From contig NZ_JAFB01000014.1 in the NCBI RefSeq assembly GCF_000519205.1, forward strand, positions 1 through 64,000: a DNA stretch of 64,000 nucleotides, read 5' to 3'. Shown here piece by piece: positions 16,910 to 25,788 of the stretch. A model generated the notes under the pieces. That model had not been told where the DNA came from and made no database searches. It was given only the letters and a program-made list of their open reading frames with translations. Position 1 is the stretch's first letter; each line of letters begins with the position of its first letter. The position numbers and the translations under genes are program-made. This stretch comes from Amycolatopsis taiwanensis DSM 45107 (GTDB taxonomy: Bacteria > Actinomycetota > Actinomycetes > Mycobacteriales > Pseudonocardiaceae).

Positions 16910-17311
16910 TCAGTCCTCGGCTCCGCTGCCGAGCAGGCGCAGCGCGGAACCGTAGTTGAGCGTGTACTCCTCCGGTGAGGTGTCGCTCTTCTCGACCTTC
17001 AGCGCGCTGCGCTCGCTGGCCACCTCCAGCGGGATGCAGTTGTCCGGCGTGGGACAGGCTTGCCCCCGCACGACCACGGACGCGCGGCCTTCGGTCGCGT
17101 CCGTGTCCAGAACGTCGTACGAATCGATCTTCACGTGCGCGTCCGGGTGGCTCTGGAGCCAGTAGCGAACACGCTCCTTTCCCTGTTCGGAGGGGTACAC
17201 CCAGGACACCACCTGATCCGCGGCGGTAGCCGGGCTCGGATGCGCCTTCAGCGTCTCCCCGCGATCGCGGACGGTCGAGATGTCCTTCGAGGGTTCATGC
17301 GACCGTGGCAT
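16910..17311 (-). CDS. Hypothetical protein, possibly truncated
   Basis: 133 residues. The body (VVSWVYPSEQGKERVRYWLQSHP, then VVVRGQACPTPDNCIPLEV with two Cys that could pair) looks like a small secreted domain, but the N-terminus has no signal peptide or lipobox. Either the export signal has been lost or the start is wrong. It lies tail to tail with the MFS gene with only 23 bp between. The family is not recognised. Confidence 0.55.
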   Translation of the reverse strand: MPRSHEPSKDISTVRDRGETLKAHPSPATAADQVVSWVYPSEQGKERVRYWLQSHPDAHVKIDSYDVLDTDATEGRASVVVRGQACPTPDNCIPLEVASERSALKVEKSDTSPEEYTLNYGSALRLLGSGAED

Positions 17312-17422
17312 CGACGCTGACTGTCCACTTCAGACTTTCTTTTGGTACCGCAGCCGGCTCGTAACCGGTGCCTGGCACCTCCTTCACGGCAGGGCCGGTA
17401 GCCTGGGCTGGCGGAGGTGGCG

Positions 17423-18793
17423 ATGGAACCCGCTCGAATCGTGGCCGGCCTGCGTGCGCTCGTGCCGGCCGATCGCGTGCTGGACGACCGGCAGGTCATT
17501 CAGGGTTATCTGCAGGATCAGGCGGAGTGGGCGCCCTACGCCCAGGCGGCCACCGTGGTCCGGCCGCGCAGCACCGAGGAGGTCCGGGCGGTCGTCGCGT
17601 TCGCCGCCGAACACGGCGTACCCGTCGTACCGCGCGGTGCCGGCACGGGACTGTCCGGTGGGGCCAACGCCATCGAGGGCTGCGTCATCCTGTCCTTCGA
17701 GGCGATGAACGCCGTGCTGGAGATCAACGAGTCCGAGCCGTACGCGGTCGTGCAGCCCGGTGTCGTCAACGACGACCTGAGGGCGGCCTGTGCGGAGCGG
17801 GGCCTCTGGTACCCGCCGGACCCGGCCAGTGCACCGTGGTCGACGATCGGCGGGAACGTGGCGACCAACGCGGGCGGGATCTGCTGCGTGAAGTACGGCG
17901 TGACCCGGGACTACGTGCTCGCGCTGGAAGTCGTGACGGGACGCGGCGACGTGGTGCGGGTCGGCCGCCGGACGGCGAAGGGAGTCGCGGGTTACGACCT
18001 GTGCGGGCTGATGGTCGGATCGGAGGGCACGCTCGGCGTGATCACCGAGATCACCGTGCGGCTGCGGCCCGAACGTCCGCCGGAGCGCACCATCGCGGGA
18101 TACTTCGACTCCATCGTGGCCGCGGGCCGGGCGGTCAGCGCGGTCTCGGCGTCCGGGGTCATCCCGTCGGCGCTGGAACTTGTGGACCGGCATTGCCTCG
18201 AAGCCGTGGATGCCTGGAAGAACATGGGCCTGTCCACCGAAGCCGACGTGGTACTGCTTGGCCGCTGCGACGCGAACAGTGACGAAGACGCCGAGGTGAT
18301 CCGGCGATGCTTCGACGAGGCCGGCGCGTCCTGGGCCGCGGTGTCCACCGACGAGCAGGAGGCCGAAGCGCTGTTCGACGCCCGCCGCCTGGCGTATCCC
18401 GCGTTGGAGCGGCTCGGCCCGGTGCTCACCGAAGACGTGTGCGTGCCGAAGGCGAAGGTGCCGGAAATGTTGGCACGCATCGAAAAGACCGCCGCCGTGC
18501 ACGACACGTTGATCGCCAACATCGCGCACGCCGGCGACGGCAACCTGCACCCGCTCCTGATCACGCCGATCGGCGACGATGCCGCCCGGCGGCGTGCGCA
18601 GGCAGCGTTCGAGGACATCATCTCCGACGCGATCGAGCTCGGCGGCACGGTCACCGGGGAGCACGGCGTCGGCCTCCTCAAACGAGACGGCCTCCGCCGC
18701 GAGGTCAGCCCGCTCGTGCTCGACCTGCACCGCGCGATCAAGAACGCCCTCGATCCGCTGGGCATCCTGAACCCGGGGAAGGTCTTCAGCTGA
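17423..18793 (+). CDS. GlcD-like FAD-linked oxidase (glycolate/D-lactate dehydrogenase type)
   Basis: 456 residues. The FAD-binding PCMH domain spans about 40-215 (VVRPRSTEEVRAVVAFA, VPRGAGTGLSGGA, PWSTIGGNVATNAGG, KGVAGYDLCGLMVGSEGTLGVI). The C-terminal cap contains HAGDGNLHP and the terminal GEHGVGLLKR and LGILNPGKVF, which define the D-lactate/glycolate dehydrogenase subfamily. It oxidises a 2-hydroxy acid and passes electrons to the respiratory chain or a partner. No GlcE or GlcF gene is adjacent. ATG 17423 is preferred over GTG 17417 because GGAGG at 17413-17417 fits it. Confidence 0.92.
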   Translation: MEPARIVAGLRALVPADRVLDDRQVIQGYLQDQAEWAPYAQAATVVRPRSTEEVRAVVAFAAEHGVPVVPRGAGTGLSGGANAIEGCVILSFEAMNAVLEINESEPYAVVQPGVVNDDLRAACAERGLWYPPDPASAPWSTIGGNVATNAGGICCVKYGVTRDYVLALEVVTGRGDVVRVGRRTAKGVAGYDLCGLMVGSEGTLGVITEITVRLRPERPPERTIAGYFDSIVAAGRAVSAVSASGVIPSALELVDRHCLEAVDAWKNMGLSTEADVVLLGRCDANSDEDAEVIRRCFDEAGASWAAVSTDEQEAEALFDARRLAYPALERLGPVLTEDVCVPKAKVPEMLARIEKTAAVHDTLIANIAHAGDGNLHPLLITPIGDDAARRRAQAAFEDIISDAIELGGTVTGEHGVGLLKRDGLRREVSPLVLDLHRAIKNALDPLGILNPGKVFS

Positions 18794-18821
18794 CCCGGCC
18801 GCTACGTCCGGGTCATTCTGC

Positions 18822-18947
18822 CTGAACGCGGAATTCGCCTGCCTGGACCGGGGACACGGCGTCCTGGACCGGGGACACGGCGTCCTGAATCGGGAACTCA
18901 GCGTTTTGGAGTGGGGACACGGCGTCCTGAATCGGGGACTCAGGGTA
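18822..18947. repeat. Family B tandem repeat, about six 21-nt units
   Basis: Units begin at 18822, 18843, 18864, 18885, 18906 and 18927, each 21 nt. CTGGACCGGGGACACGGCGT occurs twice exactly. Others alternate GGGGACACG with GGGAACTCA or GGGGACTCA cores. The array fills the gap between the convergent GlcD and histidine kinase genes and runs to the kinase stop codon. The lack of unique spacers excludes CRISPR. Confidence 0.9.
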
Positions 18948-20103
18948 GCTGGGGAGCGGTGGGCAGGGTGACGACGACGCGCAGTCCGCCTGCCTGCCCC
19001 GGTTCCGCCCGCACCGAACCGTGGTGCGCGGACGCGATCGAGCGAACGATGGACAGCCCGAGACCGGCGCCGTTCGTGCTTCCCGTGCGATCGCCGGCCA
19101 GCCTGCGGAAGGGTTCGAACAGGCTGGGCATGAACTCCGCCGGCACCGGCGGTCCGGTGTTTTCGACCACCAGCGCGGGTGTCTCGTCGACCGACACCCG
19201 GACTGTGCCGCCGGCCTCGTTGTAAAGGATCGCGTTGTGCACCAGGTTGCTCACGAGTCGTTCGAGCAGTACTTGTTCGCCGAGGACCGTGCGTGGCGTG
19301 AGCGTGCGATGCAGCGTGACGTCATGCTCGGAAGCCAGGCCTGCCATCGAGTCCAGCACCAGGTTCGCGACGTCGTCCAGGCGAACCGGTGCGCTGGTGG
19401 CCAGGCCCCGGTCGCTGCGGGCGAGGACGAGCAGGCCCTCGATGATCCGCTCACTACGTTCGTTGGTCTGCAACAGTTGTCTGCCCAGCCGCAGCACGTC
19501 CGGGCTCACGTCCGGGTCCGCCATCGCCACGTCGACGAGAGTGCGCTGCACGGCCAGCGGGGTACGCAGCTCGTGCGATGCGTTCGAGACGAACCGCCGC
19601 TGACTGTCGAATGTGGACGCCAGCCGGTCGAGCATGCTGTCGAAGGTGTCGGCGAGTTCCTTCAACTCGCCGGGCGGACCCTCCAGGTTGATCCGGCGGT
19701 CGAGGTTGTCCGCTTCCAGCCGCCGGGCGGTGGCGGTGATCGCGTGCACCGGCTGGAGCACCCGGCCCGCCATCAGCCAGCCGAAGAGCACGGCCAGCGC
19801 GCCGGTCAGCAGCAACGCGAACCCGCCCACGGTGATCACGGTCTGCACCGCCGAGCTGCGGTAGTCCGAGATCGACGTGACCAGGATCGTATCGCTGCCC
19901 TTGTCCCCGGCGCCGACCTGCGCAGGGGGGCCGATGTTCTGGCCCGACACGGTGCCGTTCTCCGCATGTCCGGCGAACCTCGACGCATCCGGGAGGTAGT
20001 GGGCCACGAGCAACCAGTTGACCAGCAACAGGATCGCGCCGACGAGCAGGAACAAACCGCCGTACAGCAGGGAAAACCGCGTCCGCAGCGAAAGTCTGCT
20101 CAT
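18940..20103 (-). CDS. OmpR-type sensor histidine kinase
   Basis: 387 residues. Two membrane segments (about 12-35 and 85-110) flank an extracytoplasmic domain of about 50 residues. HAMP follows (RVLQPVHAITATARRLE), then the H-box SNASHELRTPLAVQRTL with the phosphorylated His, the N-box LVSNLVHNAILYNE and the G-box GAGLGLSIVRSIASAHHG. The ATG at 20101-20103 overlaps the stop of the response regulator gene, so the two are translationally coupled. It faces the lipoprotein/efflux operon from the far side of the regulator and probably senses an envelope signal. Confidence 0.93.
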   Translation of the reverse strand: MSRLSLRTRFSLLYGGLFLLVGAILLLVNWLLVAHYLPDASRFAGHAENGTVSGQNIGPPAQVGAGDKGSDTILVTSISDYRSSAVQTVITVGGFALLLTGALAVLFGWLMAGRVLQPVHAITATARRLEADNLDRRINLEGPPGELKELADTFDSMLDRLASTFDSQRRFVSNASHELRTPLAVQRTLVDVAMADPDVSPDVLRLGRQLLQTNERSERIIEGLLVLARSDRGLATSAPVRLDDVANLVLDSMAGLASEHDVTLHRTLTPRTVLGEQVLLERLVSNLVHNAILYNEAGGTVRVSVDETPALVVENTGPPVPAEFMPSLFEPFRRLAGDRTGSTNGAGLGLSIVRSIASAHHGSVRAEPGQAGGLRVVVTLPTAPQLP

Positions 20104-20759
20104 CAGCCGAACCGGTAACCCGCGCCCGGCACGGTCTCGATCACCGGCGGCTCGCCGAGCTTGCGCCGCAGGGTTCCCAAAGCGACCCGCACCGCGTTGG
20201 TGAACGGGTCGGCGTGCTCGTCCCATGCCTTCTCCAGCAGGTCTTCCACGCTGACCACCGTGCCCTCCGCGCGCATCAGTACCTCCAGAACCGCGAACTC
20301 CTTGCGAGACAACGAAAGATGCCGGCCGTCCCGGGACGCCTGGTGCCGCGGCAGGTCCAGCACCACACCCGCCCGCGTCAGCACCGGCGGCAGCGCGGGC
20401 CGAGCCCGGCGGGCCAGCGCACGCACCCTGGCCACCAACTCCCCGAACGCGAACGGCTTGGTCAGGTAGTCGTCCGCGCCGGTGTCCAACCCGGTGATCC
20501 GGTCGTCGATACCCGCCGCCGCGGTCAGCATGAGGATCTTGGCTTCGCCGCCGTCGGCAAGCAGTGCCTTGCACACCTCGTCGCCGTGTGTGCCGGGTAG
20601 ATCGCGGTCGAGTATCACGACGTCATAGGCGTGTACTCCCACGCGTTCCAGGGCGGCATCGCCGTCGTAGCAGACGTCCACGGCCATGGCCAGCCTGCGT
20701 AAGCCCTCGGCGACCGTGTCCGCGAGAAGCCGTTCGTCCTCGACGACGAGTACCCGCAC
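20103..20759 (-). CDS. OmpR-family response regulator
   Basis: 218 residues. The receiver domain has the acidic pocket VVEDE, the phosphoacceptor Asp in VVILDRDLPG, Thr in LMLTAAA and Lys in LTKPFAFGE. The C-terminal winged helix (about 125-218) ends RVALGTLRRKLGEPPVIETVPGAGYRFG. GTG 20759 is preferred over GTG 20765 because a GGGAAGG ribosome site then has proper spacing. It is divergent from the lipoprotein/MacB-like operon, and a 16-bp palindrome in the shared region is the likely binding site. Confidence 0.92.
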   Translation of the reverse strand: MRVLVVEDERLLADTVAEGLRRLAMAVDVCYDGDAALERVGVHAYDVVILDRDLPGTHGDEVCKALLADGGEAKILMLTAAAGIDDRITGLDTGADDYLTKPFAFGELVARVRALARRARPALPPVLTRAGVVLDLPRHQASRDGRHLSLSRKEFAVLEVLMRAEGTVVSVEDLLEKAWDEHADPFTNAVRVALGTLRRKLGEPPVIETVPGAGYRFG

Positions 20760-20817
20760 CCGCACCGCCTTCCCTCGTGTTCACCGCCATCGTCCGGCAT
20801 CGCAGTTAAGCACGGGA

Positions 20818-20833
20818 TAAGCGAATTCGCTTA
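20818..20833. promoter_or_regulatory. 16-bp perfect palindrome, likely response-regulator operator
   Basis: TAAGCGAATTCGCTTA lies in the divergent region between the response regulator and the lipoprotein gene. A further half-site TTAAGC lies at 20806-20811. The position and the repeated GCTTA half-sites suggest control of both directions. Binding is inferred. Confidence 0.55.
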
Positions 20834-20893
20834 ACGCCGCCAGCGCGCGCGACCGCTAGAACTTGACACGCTTTCGAACCGAAGGAGGAAACC

Positions 20894-21424
20894 ATGCGAA
20901 TCGGATGGCGACTGGCGATCACCGCCGGTGCGATGTTCGTGCTGTCGACCGCGTGCAGCCAGAACGGCGGCGGCGACAAGGTCGCATCGATCTCTTCGGC
21001 AGCCACGGCCACGGCCGCTGCTGCCGCCGGGGGCACCGATGAGGACAAGGTGCGGGAGTATGTCCAATGCATGCGGGATCACGGCGTCAACATGCCGGAC
21101 CCGAAGATCGGCGCCAACGGCGACTTCGGCCTCGCCATTCCGGACGGAGTCGACAAGTCGAAGGTGGACGCGGCCGACCCGGCATGCCGGAGCCTCATGC
21201 CCAATGGCGGGGCACCGAAGCCGGCCACCGCGGAAGAGCTCGACAAGCAGCTCCAACTCGCCAAATGCCTGCGCGAGCACGGAGTTGACGTCAAGGATCC
21301 GACGCCCGACCACCCAGGAATCCAACTCCAGAACGACGGGCCCCCCGACCAGAAGGTCGATGCGGCGATGGCCGCGTGCGGCGCCTTGGGGGGCGGCGGC
21401 GTTCACTCCCAGGTCGGTGGCTGA
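20894..21424 (+). CDS. Small lipoprotein with duplicated Cys-containing motif
   Basis: 176 residues. Signal peptide with lipobox LSTAC, so the mature protein is lipid-anchored at Cys 21. An alanine-rich linker follows, then two internal repeats: CMRDHGVNMPDP (about 58-69) and CLREHGVDVKDP (about 122-133). Additional Cys residues could pair. The protein is common as the first gene of operons with a PG-binding adaptor and a MacB-like ABC exporter. AAGGAGG at 20882-20888 sets ATG 20894. It was probably transcribed with the next three genes under the adjacent two-component system. Confidence 0.8.
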   Translation: MRIGWRLAITAGAMFVLSTACSQNGGGDKVASISSAATATAAAAAGGTDEDKVREYVQCMRDHGVNMPDPKIGANGDFGLAIPDGVDKSKVDAADPACRSLMPNGGAPKPATAEELDKQLQLAKCLREHGVDVKDPTPDHPGIQLQNDGPPDQKVDAAMAACGALGGGGVHSQVGG

Positions 21425-21500
21425 TGAGAAGTCCGGTGTCAAGTCGCGGGAATCAAGGTGACCATCTCGCGGTCGCGCACAAAGTCGCGGAGGAGCACTG

Positions 21501-22583
21501 ATGACCGAGAGTGAGGGACCGCAGCTGCTGCGGCGCAGGCGCCGGCTTCGCTGGCTCGGCGCGGGAGTGGTGGCGCTGGCCGTGTTCGGCGCGGGCACCG
21601 TGGTGATCGTCGCCCGGGCCGGCACCAGTCCGCCGGCGCCCACCCAGGCCGCCCCGGGCCCGGCCGCGACCGCCGAGGTGGTGCGCACCGACCTGGCCGA
21701 ACAGGACACCGAGGACGGCACCCTCGGCTACGGCGCCGAACGCACGTTGACCGGCAAGCAGCCGGGGACGATCACCTGGCTGCCCGACCCTGGCACGGTG
21801 GTCGAGCGCGGCCAGCCGGCGTACAAAGTGGACAACAAGCCCGTTCCGTTGTTCTACGGAGACACGCCACTGTACCGGAATTTGGCTCCGGGCATCACAA
21901 AGGGACCCGACGTGCAGGTTCTCGAAGAGAACCTCAAGGCGCTCGGCTTCACCGGATTCGGCACCCCGGACACCACTTTCACCGACGCGACCGCGAACGC
22001 CGTCAAGCGCTGGCAGCGTTCGCTCGGCCGCGCCGAAACCGGCGTCGTCACTCCGGACGACGTGGTTGTGCAGCCCGGTCCGGTCCGGATCTCGTCCGTC
22101 TCCGCTCAGGTCGGGGACCCGGCCGGCGGGCCATTGATGAAGGCCACCGGCACCCAGCACGCGGTCATCGTCAAGCTCGATGTCAGCCGGCAGAACATCG
22201 TCAAGCTGGGCGACAAGGTGTCACTGAACATCATCAGCGTTGGCAACACCACGGGCACGGTCAGTTCCATCGGGACGGCCGCGGTCGCGGACGACAAGAG
22301 TGGCCCCAAGATCGACGTAACGATCACGCTGGATGACCAGAAGGCCGTGGGCAAGCTGGACTCGGCGCCGGTCAGCGCCACGTTCACCACCGGCAGTCAC
22401 CCGGGCGTGCTCGCGGTGCCGGTCGGTGCGCTGCTCGCACTGGCCGAAGGCGGAATGGCGGTCGAGGTCGTGGAAGACTCGGGTACGCACCTGGTGGCCG
22501 TCCAAACCGGACTGTTCGCGCGCGGTCTGGTCGAGGTGACCGGCGACCTGCACGAGGGCCAGCGGGTGGTGACCACCTCATGA
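21501..22583 (+). CDS. Peptidoglycan-binding efflux adaptor (membrane fusion protein)
   Basis: 360 residues. One N-terminal membrane anchor (about 19-40), then a barrel and hairpin region interrupted by a peptidoglycan-binding type 1 domain (about 135-180: [23 protein letters not shown]). C-terminal barrel domains end in [16 protein letters not shown], typical of HlyD/MacA-type adaptors. It likely links the ATPase and permease encoded next to the cell wall. GGAGGAG sets ATG 21501. The stop overlaps the start of the ATPase gene (ATGA). Confidence 0.87.
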   Translation: MTESEGPQLLRRRRRLRWLGAGVVALAVFGAGTVVIVARAGTSPPAPTQAAPGPAATAEVVRTDLAEQDTEDGTLGYGAERTLTGKQPGTITWLPDPGTVVERGQPAYKVDNKPVPLFYGDTPLYRNLAPGITKGPDVQVLEENLKALGFTGFGTPDTTFTDATANAVKRWQRSLGRAETGVVTPDDVVVQPGPVRISSVSAQVGDPAGGPLMKATGTQHAVIVKLDVSRQNIVKLGDKVSLNIISVGNTTGTVSSIGTAAVADDKSGPKIDVTITLDDQKAVGKLDSAPVSATFTTGSHPGVLAVPVGALLALAEGGMAVEVVEDSGTHLVAVQTGLFARGLVEVTGDLHEGQRVVTTS

Positions 22584-23284
22584 CCCCGGTGCTGGAGCTG
22601 CGTGAGGTGAGCAAGACCTATCCGGGCGGGGTAACGGCCTTACGCGGCGTCTCGCTGCAGATACAGAGCGGCGAGCTGGTGGCGATCGTCGGGCCTTCCG
22701 GGTCCGGTAAGTCGACGCTGCTGCAACTGCTGGGCACGCTGGACCGGCCGAGCGCGGGCACGGTCGAAGTGCGTGGGCACGACGTCGCCCAGTTGCCCGA
22801 TCGCCGGTTGTCCGCGCTGCGCTCGGCCTGGATCGGATTCGTGTTCCAGCAGTTCTTCCTGACCGAGGGCTTGACGGCGGTGGACAACGTGGCGAGTGGA
22901 CTGGCTTACGCGGGGATTCCGCGACGGCGCAGACGGGAGTTGGCGACGTCCGCACTGGACCGGGTCGGCCTGGGCCACCGGGCCGACCACCTGCCAGGCG
23001 AGCTGTCCGGTGGCGAGCGACAGCGCGTGGCGATCGCGCGCGCCGTCGTCACCCGGCCGCCGATCGTGCTCGCCGACGAGCCGACCGGGAACCTGGACAC
23101 CCGCACCGGCGCGGGCATCTTGTCGCTGCTGGCCGACCTGAACGACAGCGGCACGACCGTCGTCATCATCACGCACGCGCAGGAGGTCGCGAACCGCGCG
23201 CCGCGCCGGATCCAGGTACGCGACGGCGAGATCCGCGCCGACACCGCGGAAGCCGACACCGTAGAAGTGGAGGTGCTCCGGTGA
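22580..23284 (+). CDS. MacB/LolD-type ABC transporter ATP-binding protein
   Basis: 234 residues. Walker [11 protein letters not shown]-loop [13 protein letters not shown], signature [14 protein letters not shown], Walker [13 protein letters not shown] and switch His in VIITHAQEV are all intact. The family drives mechanotransmission-type exporters together with an FtsX-like permease. Its start overlaps the adaptor stop, and its own stop overlaps the permease start (GTGA), so the three are tightly coupled. Confidence 0.93.
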   Translation: MTPVLELREVSKTYPGGVTALRGVSLQIQSGELVAIVGPSGSGKSTLLQLLGTLDRPSAGTVEVRGHDVAQLPDRRLSALRSAWIGFVFQQFFLTEGLTAVDNVASGLAYAGIPRRRRRELATSALDRVGLGHRADHLPGELSGGERQRVAIARAVVTRPPIVLADEPTGNLDTRTGAGILSLLADLNDSGTTVVIITHAQEVANRAPRRIQVRDGEIRADTAEADTVEVEVLR

Positions 23285-24522
23285 CCGTGCTCAAGGCAGT
23301 ACCGGCGCTGGACGCCGAGGCCGCGCCGCTACCGAAGCCGACCAGGCTAAGCCCACGGGACGTGCTGGGGCACGGCATGCACGGGATGCGTACCCGGCCG
23401 TTGCGGGCCGTGCTGTCCGCGCTGGGGATCGCGATCGGCATCGCGGCGATCGTCGCGGTGGTGAGCATCCCGGCGTCCAGCGCCCAGGCCCTCAGCGACC
23501 GGCTCGCCGCGCTGGGCACCAACCTGCTGCGCGCCCAACCCGGGCAGCAGCTGATCGGTGGGGGTACGGCCAAGCTGCCGGTGGAGTCCGTGGCGATGGC
23601 CAAGCGAGTCAAGCCGGTCACCGCGGTCAGCGCGACGGGATTGACCACGGCGACGGTGCGCCGCACCGACCGGATCGACGTCGACGAGACGTCGGGGCTG
23701 ACCGTGCTGGCGGCGACCCCGGACCTGCTCGGCCTGCTCGGCGGGCAGTTGCATGCCGGGACCTTCCTCGACGCGGCCAACTCCCGGTATCCCGCCGTGG
23801 TGCTCGGTTCCGTCGCCGCGACGAGACTCGGCATCCTGGATGTCCCCGTCGGATCCCCGCCCCAGGTGTGGATCGGAAACCAGTGGTTCACCGTCGTGGG
23901 CATCCTCGATGCGACGACGCTGGCGCCGGAGATCGAGCGGTCGGTACTCGTCGGCTGGGACGTCGCCACGACCAGGCTCGGCTTCGACGGCCACCCGAGC
24001 ACGGTCTACCTGAAGTGTGCGGAGTCCGAAGTGGAAAGTGTGCGCGGGGTGCTCGGTGCCACTCTCAACCCGGAACAGCCCGGCGAGGTCAAGGTGACCA
24101 GGCCGTCCGACGCGCTGGCCGCCAAGCGGCTTTCGGACTCCTCGTTCAGCGCGCTTTTCCTTGCCCTGGGCGGAGTCGCACTGCTCGTCGGCGGTGTCGG
24201 GGTGGCCAACACCATGGTGATCTCGGTGCTGGAGCGGCGCCGGGAGATCGGCCTGCGCCGGGCACTCGGCGCGACCAGGCGGCAGGTGCGCGGCCAGTTC
24301 CTGGCGGAATCGATGCTGTTGTCCGGGCTCGGTGGAGTGGTCGGGGTGCTCTTGGGAGTTGCCGTGACGGCGGGATACGCCTTGATCCAGCATTGGCCCG
24401 CCGTGCTGCCACCGGTGGCGCTGTTCGGCGGCGTGGGAGTGGCCGCCGTCGTCGGTGCGCTGGCCGGCGCCTATCCCGCCATGCGTGCCGCCCGCCTGAC
24501 CCCCACCGAGGCCCTGTCCTGA
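23281..24522 (+). CDS. MacB-like FtsX-domain ABC permease
   Basis: 413 residues. TM1 at about 38-58 ([22 protein letters not shown]), a large extracytoplasmic domain (about 60-280), then three TM segments. The FtsX domain carries the coupling motif [24 protein letters not shown]. With the ATPase and adaptor it forms a type VII-like exporter for a peptide, lipid or antibiotic. GTG start at 23281 overlaps the ATPase stop. Confidence 0.92.
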   Translation: MTVLKAVPALDAEAAPLPKPTRLSPRDVLGHGMHGMRTRPLRAVLSALGIAIGIAAIVAVVSIPASSAQALSDRLAALGTNLLRAQPGQQLIGGGTAKLPVESVAMAKRVKPVTAVSATGLTTATVRRTDRIDVDETSGLTVLAATPDLLGLLGGQLHAGTFLDAANSRYPAVVLGSVAATRLGILDVPVGSPPQVWIGNQWFTVVGILDATTLAPEIERSVLVGWDVATTRLGFDGHPSTVYLKCAESEVESVRGVLGATLNPEQPGEVKVTRPSDALAAKRLSDSSFSALFLALGGVALLVGGVGVANTMVISVLERRREIGLRRALGATRRQVRGQFLAESMLLSGLGGVVGVLLGVAVTAGYALIQHWPAVLPPVALFGGVGVAAVVGALAGAYPAMRAARLTPTEALS

Positions 24523-24542
24523 CCGCCCACCCCACCTCCCGC

Positions 24543-24674
24543 GAGTCCCCCGTTCCCGTCGTGCGTGTCCCACACTCCCGTCGTGCGTGTCCCACACTCC
24601 GGTCGCGCGTGTCCCACACTCCCGTCGCGCGTGTCCCACACTCCGGTCGCGCGAGTTCCTCACTCACGCCGGGT
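24543..24674. repeat. Family A tandem repeat, six 22-nt units
   Basis: Units of 22 nt begin at 24543, 24565, 24587, 24609, 24631 and 24653. The consensus is GTGTCCCACACTCCCGTCGC plus two bases, with GAGTCC or GAGTTCC variants at the ends. The array lies directly after the permease gene. The last full units are repeated at 26891-26923, on the far side of the following three genes. Confidence 0.92.
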
Positions 24675-24707
24675 GAGTTCTGGGTTCGGGTCTGAGTTCG
24701 TCCCTAT

Positions 24708-24748
24708 GGCGGTGGCTCCTGGAGAGACTTTTCCCGGGAGTCACCGCC
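24708..24748 (+). terminator. Hairpin terminator
   Basis: GGCGGTGGCTCC pairs with GGGAGTCACCGCC around a central AGACTTTTCCC. It ends the two-component target operon. A similar hairpin built on GGTGGCTCCC is at 26958-26990. Confidence 0.7.
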
Positions 24749-24903
24749 CGCTTGTCCGGCATTCGGGTTGGTCCTTACCGTGTTGGCGAATACCGTGATA
24801 TTTAATGCAACGACTGGGGTTGCCGTGGACTAGACTTCGAGGCGCACATACGACTCTTCGCGGTTCGCCTGCACCTGGAGTTCGTGCGGTTTGTCGAAGG
24901 GTG

Positions 24904-25692
24904 ATGAGTGTGGGGACAAGGGAACGGTGGGCGCACGTGGTGATGCGTCCGTCGGCGTATGGGTTGACGACGTTCGACCAGGCCGCGCACTTCCTTCTTG
25001 GTTTCAACGCGGCTTTGGAATTCGAGTTCCTTGGCCGTTTCAATGAAAGACTCGCGGAAGAGTTCAGCGAGGGTCGGAATCTGATGTGGCCCGGCCTGGC
25101 ACGCTTGGTGATTTCCCGGCGTCTGGAGGGGACCGGTCGTTAGCTGGACGAACTCGACGCGAAAGAGCAGATGAACTTGCTGTTCGTGCTGGTCAACGAG
25201 TTCCTCGACGGTGAAATGTTCGATGAAGAGGATGCTGACGACCCGGATTCGGTGGTCATCGGCTCGGCGGCCGGTGATCGTGCCGTGATCGAGGTACTGG
25301 GCCGCATGCACCCGGAGGCCAACGATTTCTGGGATGGGAACTGGTTGTTCAGCCCGGTCGAGGTGGTAACTGGGGGATTTACCGGACGGGTACCCGCCGG
25401 TCTGCGTGCCGACGAGTTGCGCAGCTTCCGCGATGAGTTGGTCAGGGCATACCAGGACTTCGGTGGTGTCGCCCGGCTCGAGTCCATGGAGGACTGGTTG
25501 AGCCTGACCGTTACGGTGAAGCCGTCCGGGCACGTCGAAATCGACGGTGTGGCCGTCGATCGCATGGGAAGCAAGAACAGGCTGGCGTTCCACATCACCG
25601 ATCTCGACCAGTCTCATCTGCCGACGATGATCGACTCGCTGACCGCGATCGAGGAAAAGTTCCCGGCCGTGGGTAAACGCCAGGGAGGTTGA
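24904..25692 (+). pseudogene. Unknown domain fused to a WapI-like immunity domain, interrupted by in-frame TAG
   Basis: The first part (80 codons) reads RERWAHVVMRPSAYGLTTFDQ to VISRRLEGTGR and is closely similar to the intact paralogue at 25789. A TAG at 25141-25143 replaces the Ser codon found in the paralogue, and the same frame continues with LDELDAKEQMNLLFVLVNEFLD. The second part (about residues 110-262) resembles WapI-family immunity proteins: DFWDGNWLFSPVEVVTGGFTGRV, LRSFRDELVRAYQDFGGVARLESMEDWL. No frameshift is needed. Either it is a recent pseudogene, or two separate polypeptides are made (ATG 25171 can restart), or TAG is read through. ATG 24904 follows GAAGGG. Confidence 0.65.
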
Positions 25693-25788
25693 ATGGTCAG
25701 AGTTGGTCCGCCGGTGATCTTTTCATTGAAGGTGCCAAGTCCTGCATCAGCGATTGTACTGTAAATTTGTCTCAGTAGTCGGAGGGTG

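Larger units (their letters stand above)
24523..24903. other. Intergenic region with repeat array and hairpin
   Basis: About 380 bp without a gene. It contains the 22-nt array, the hairpin at 24708-24748 and the leader of the next gene. A low-GC stretch around 24785-24805 (ATACCGTGATATTTAATGC) may hold the promoter of the following gene. Confidence 0.6.

Noticed and set aside
18822-18947. CRISPR array
   Set aside because: The 21-nt units follow each other directly without unique spacers, and no cas gene is in the window. The same applies to all family A and B arrays.
20869-20893. TTGACA at about 20870 as -35 box of the lipoprotein operon
   Set aside because: A 17-base spacer would put the -10 inside the ribosome site and next to the ATG, where no -10-like sequence exists.
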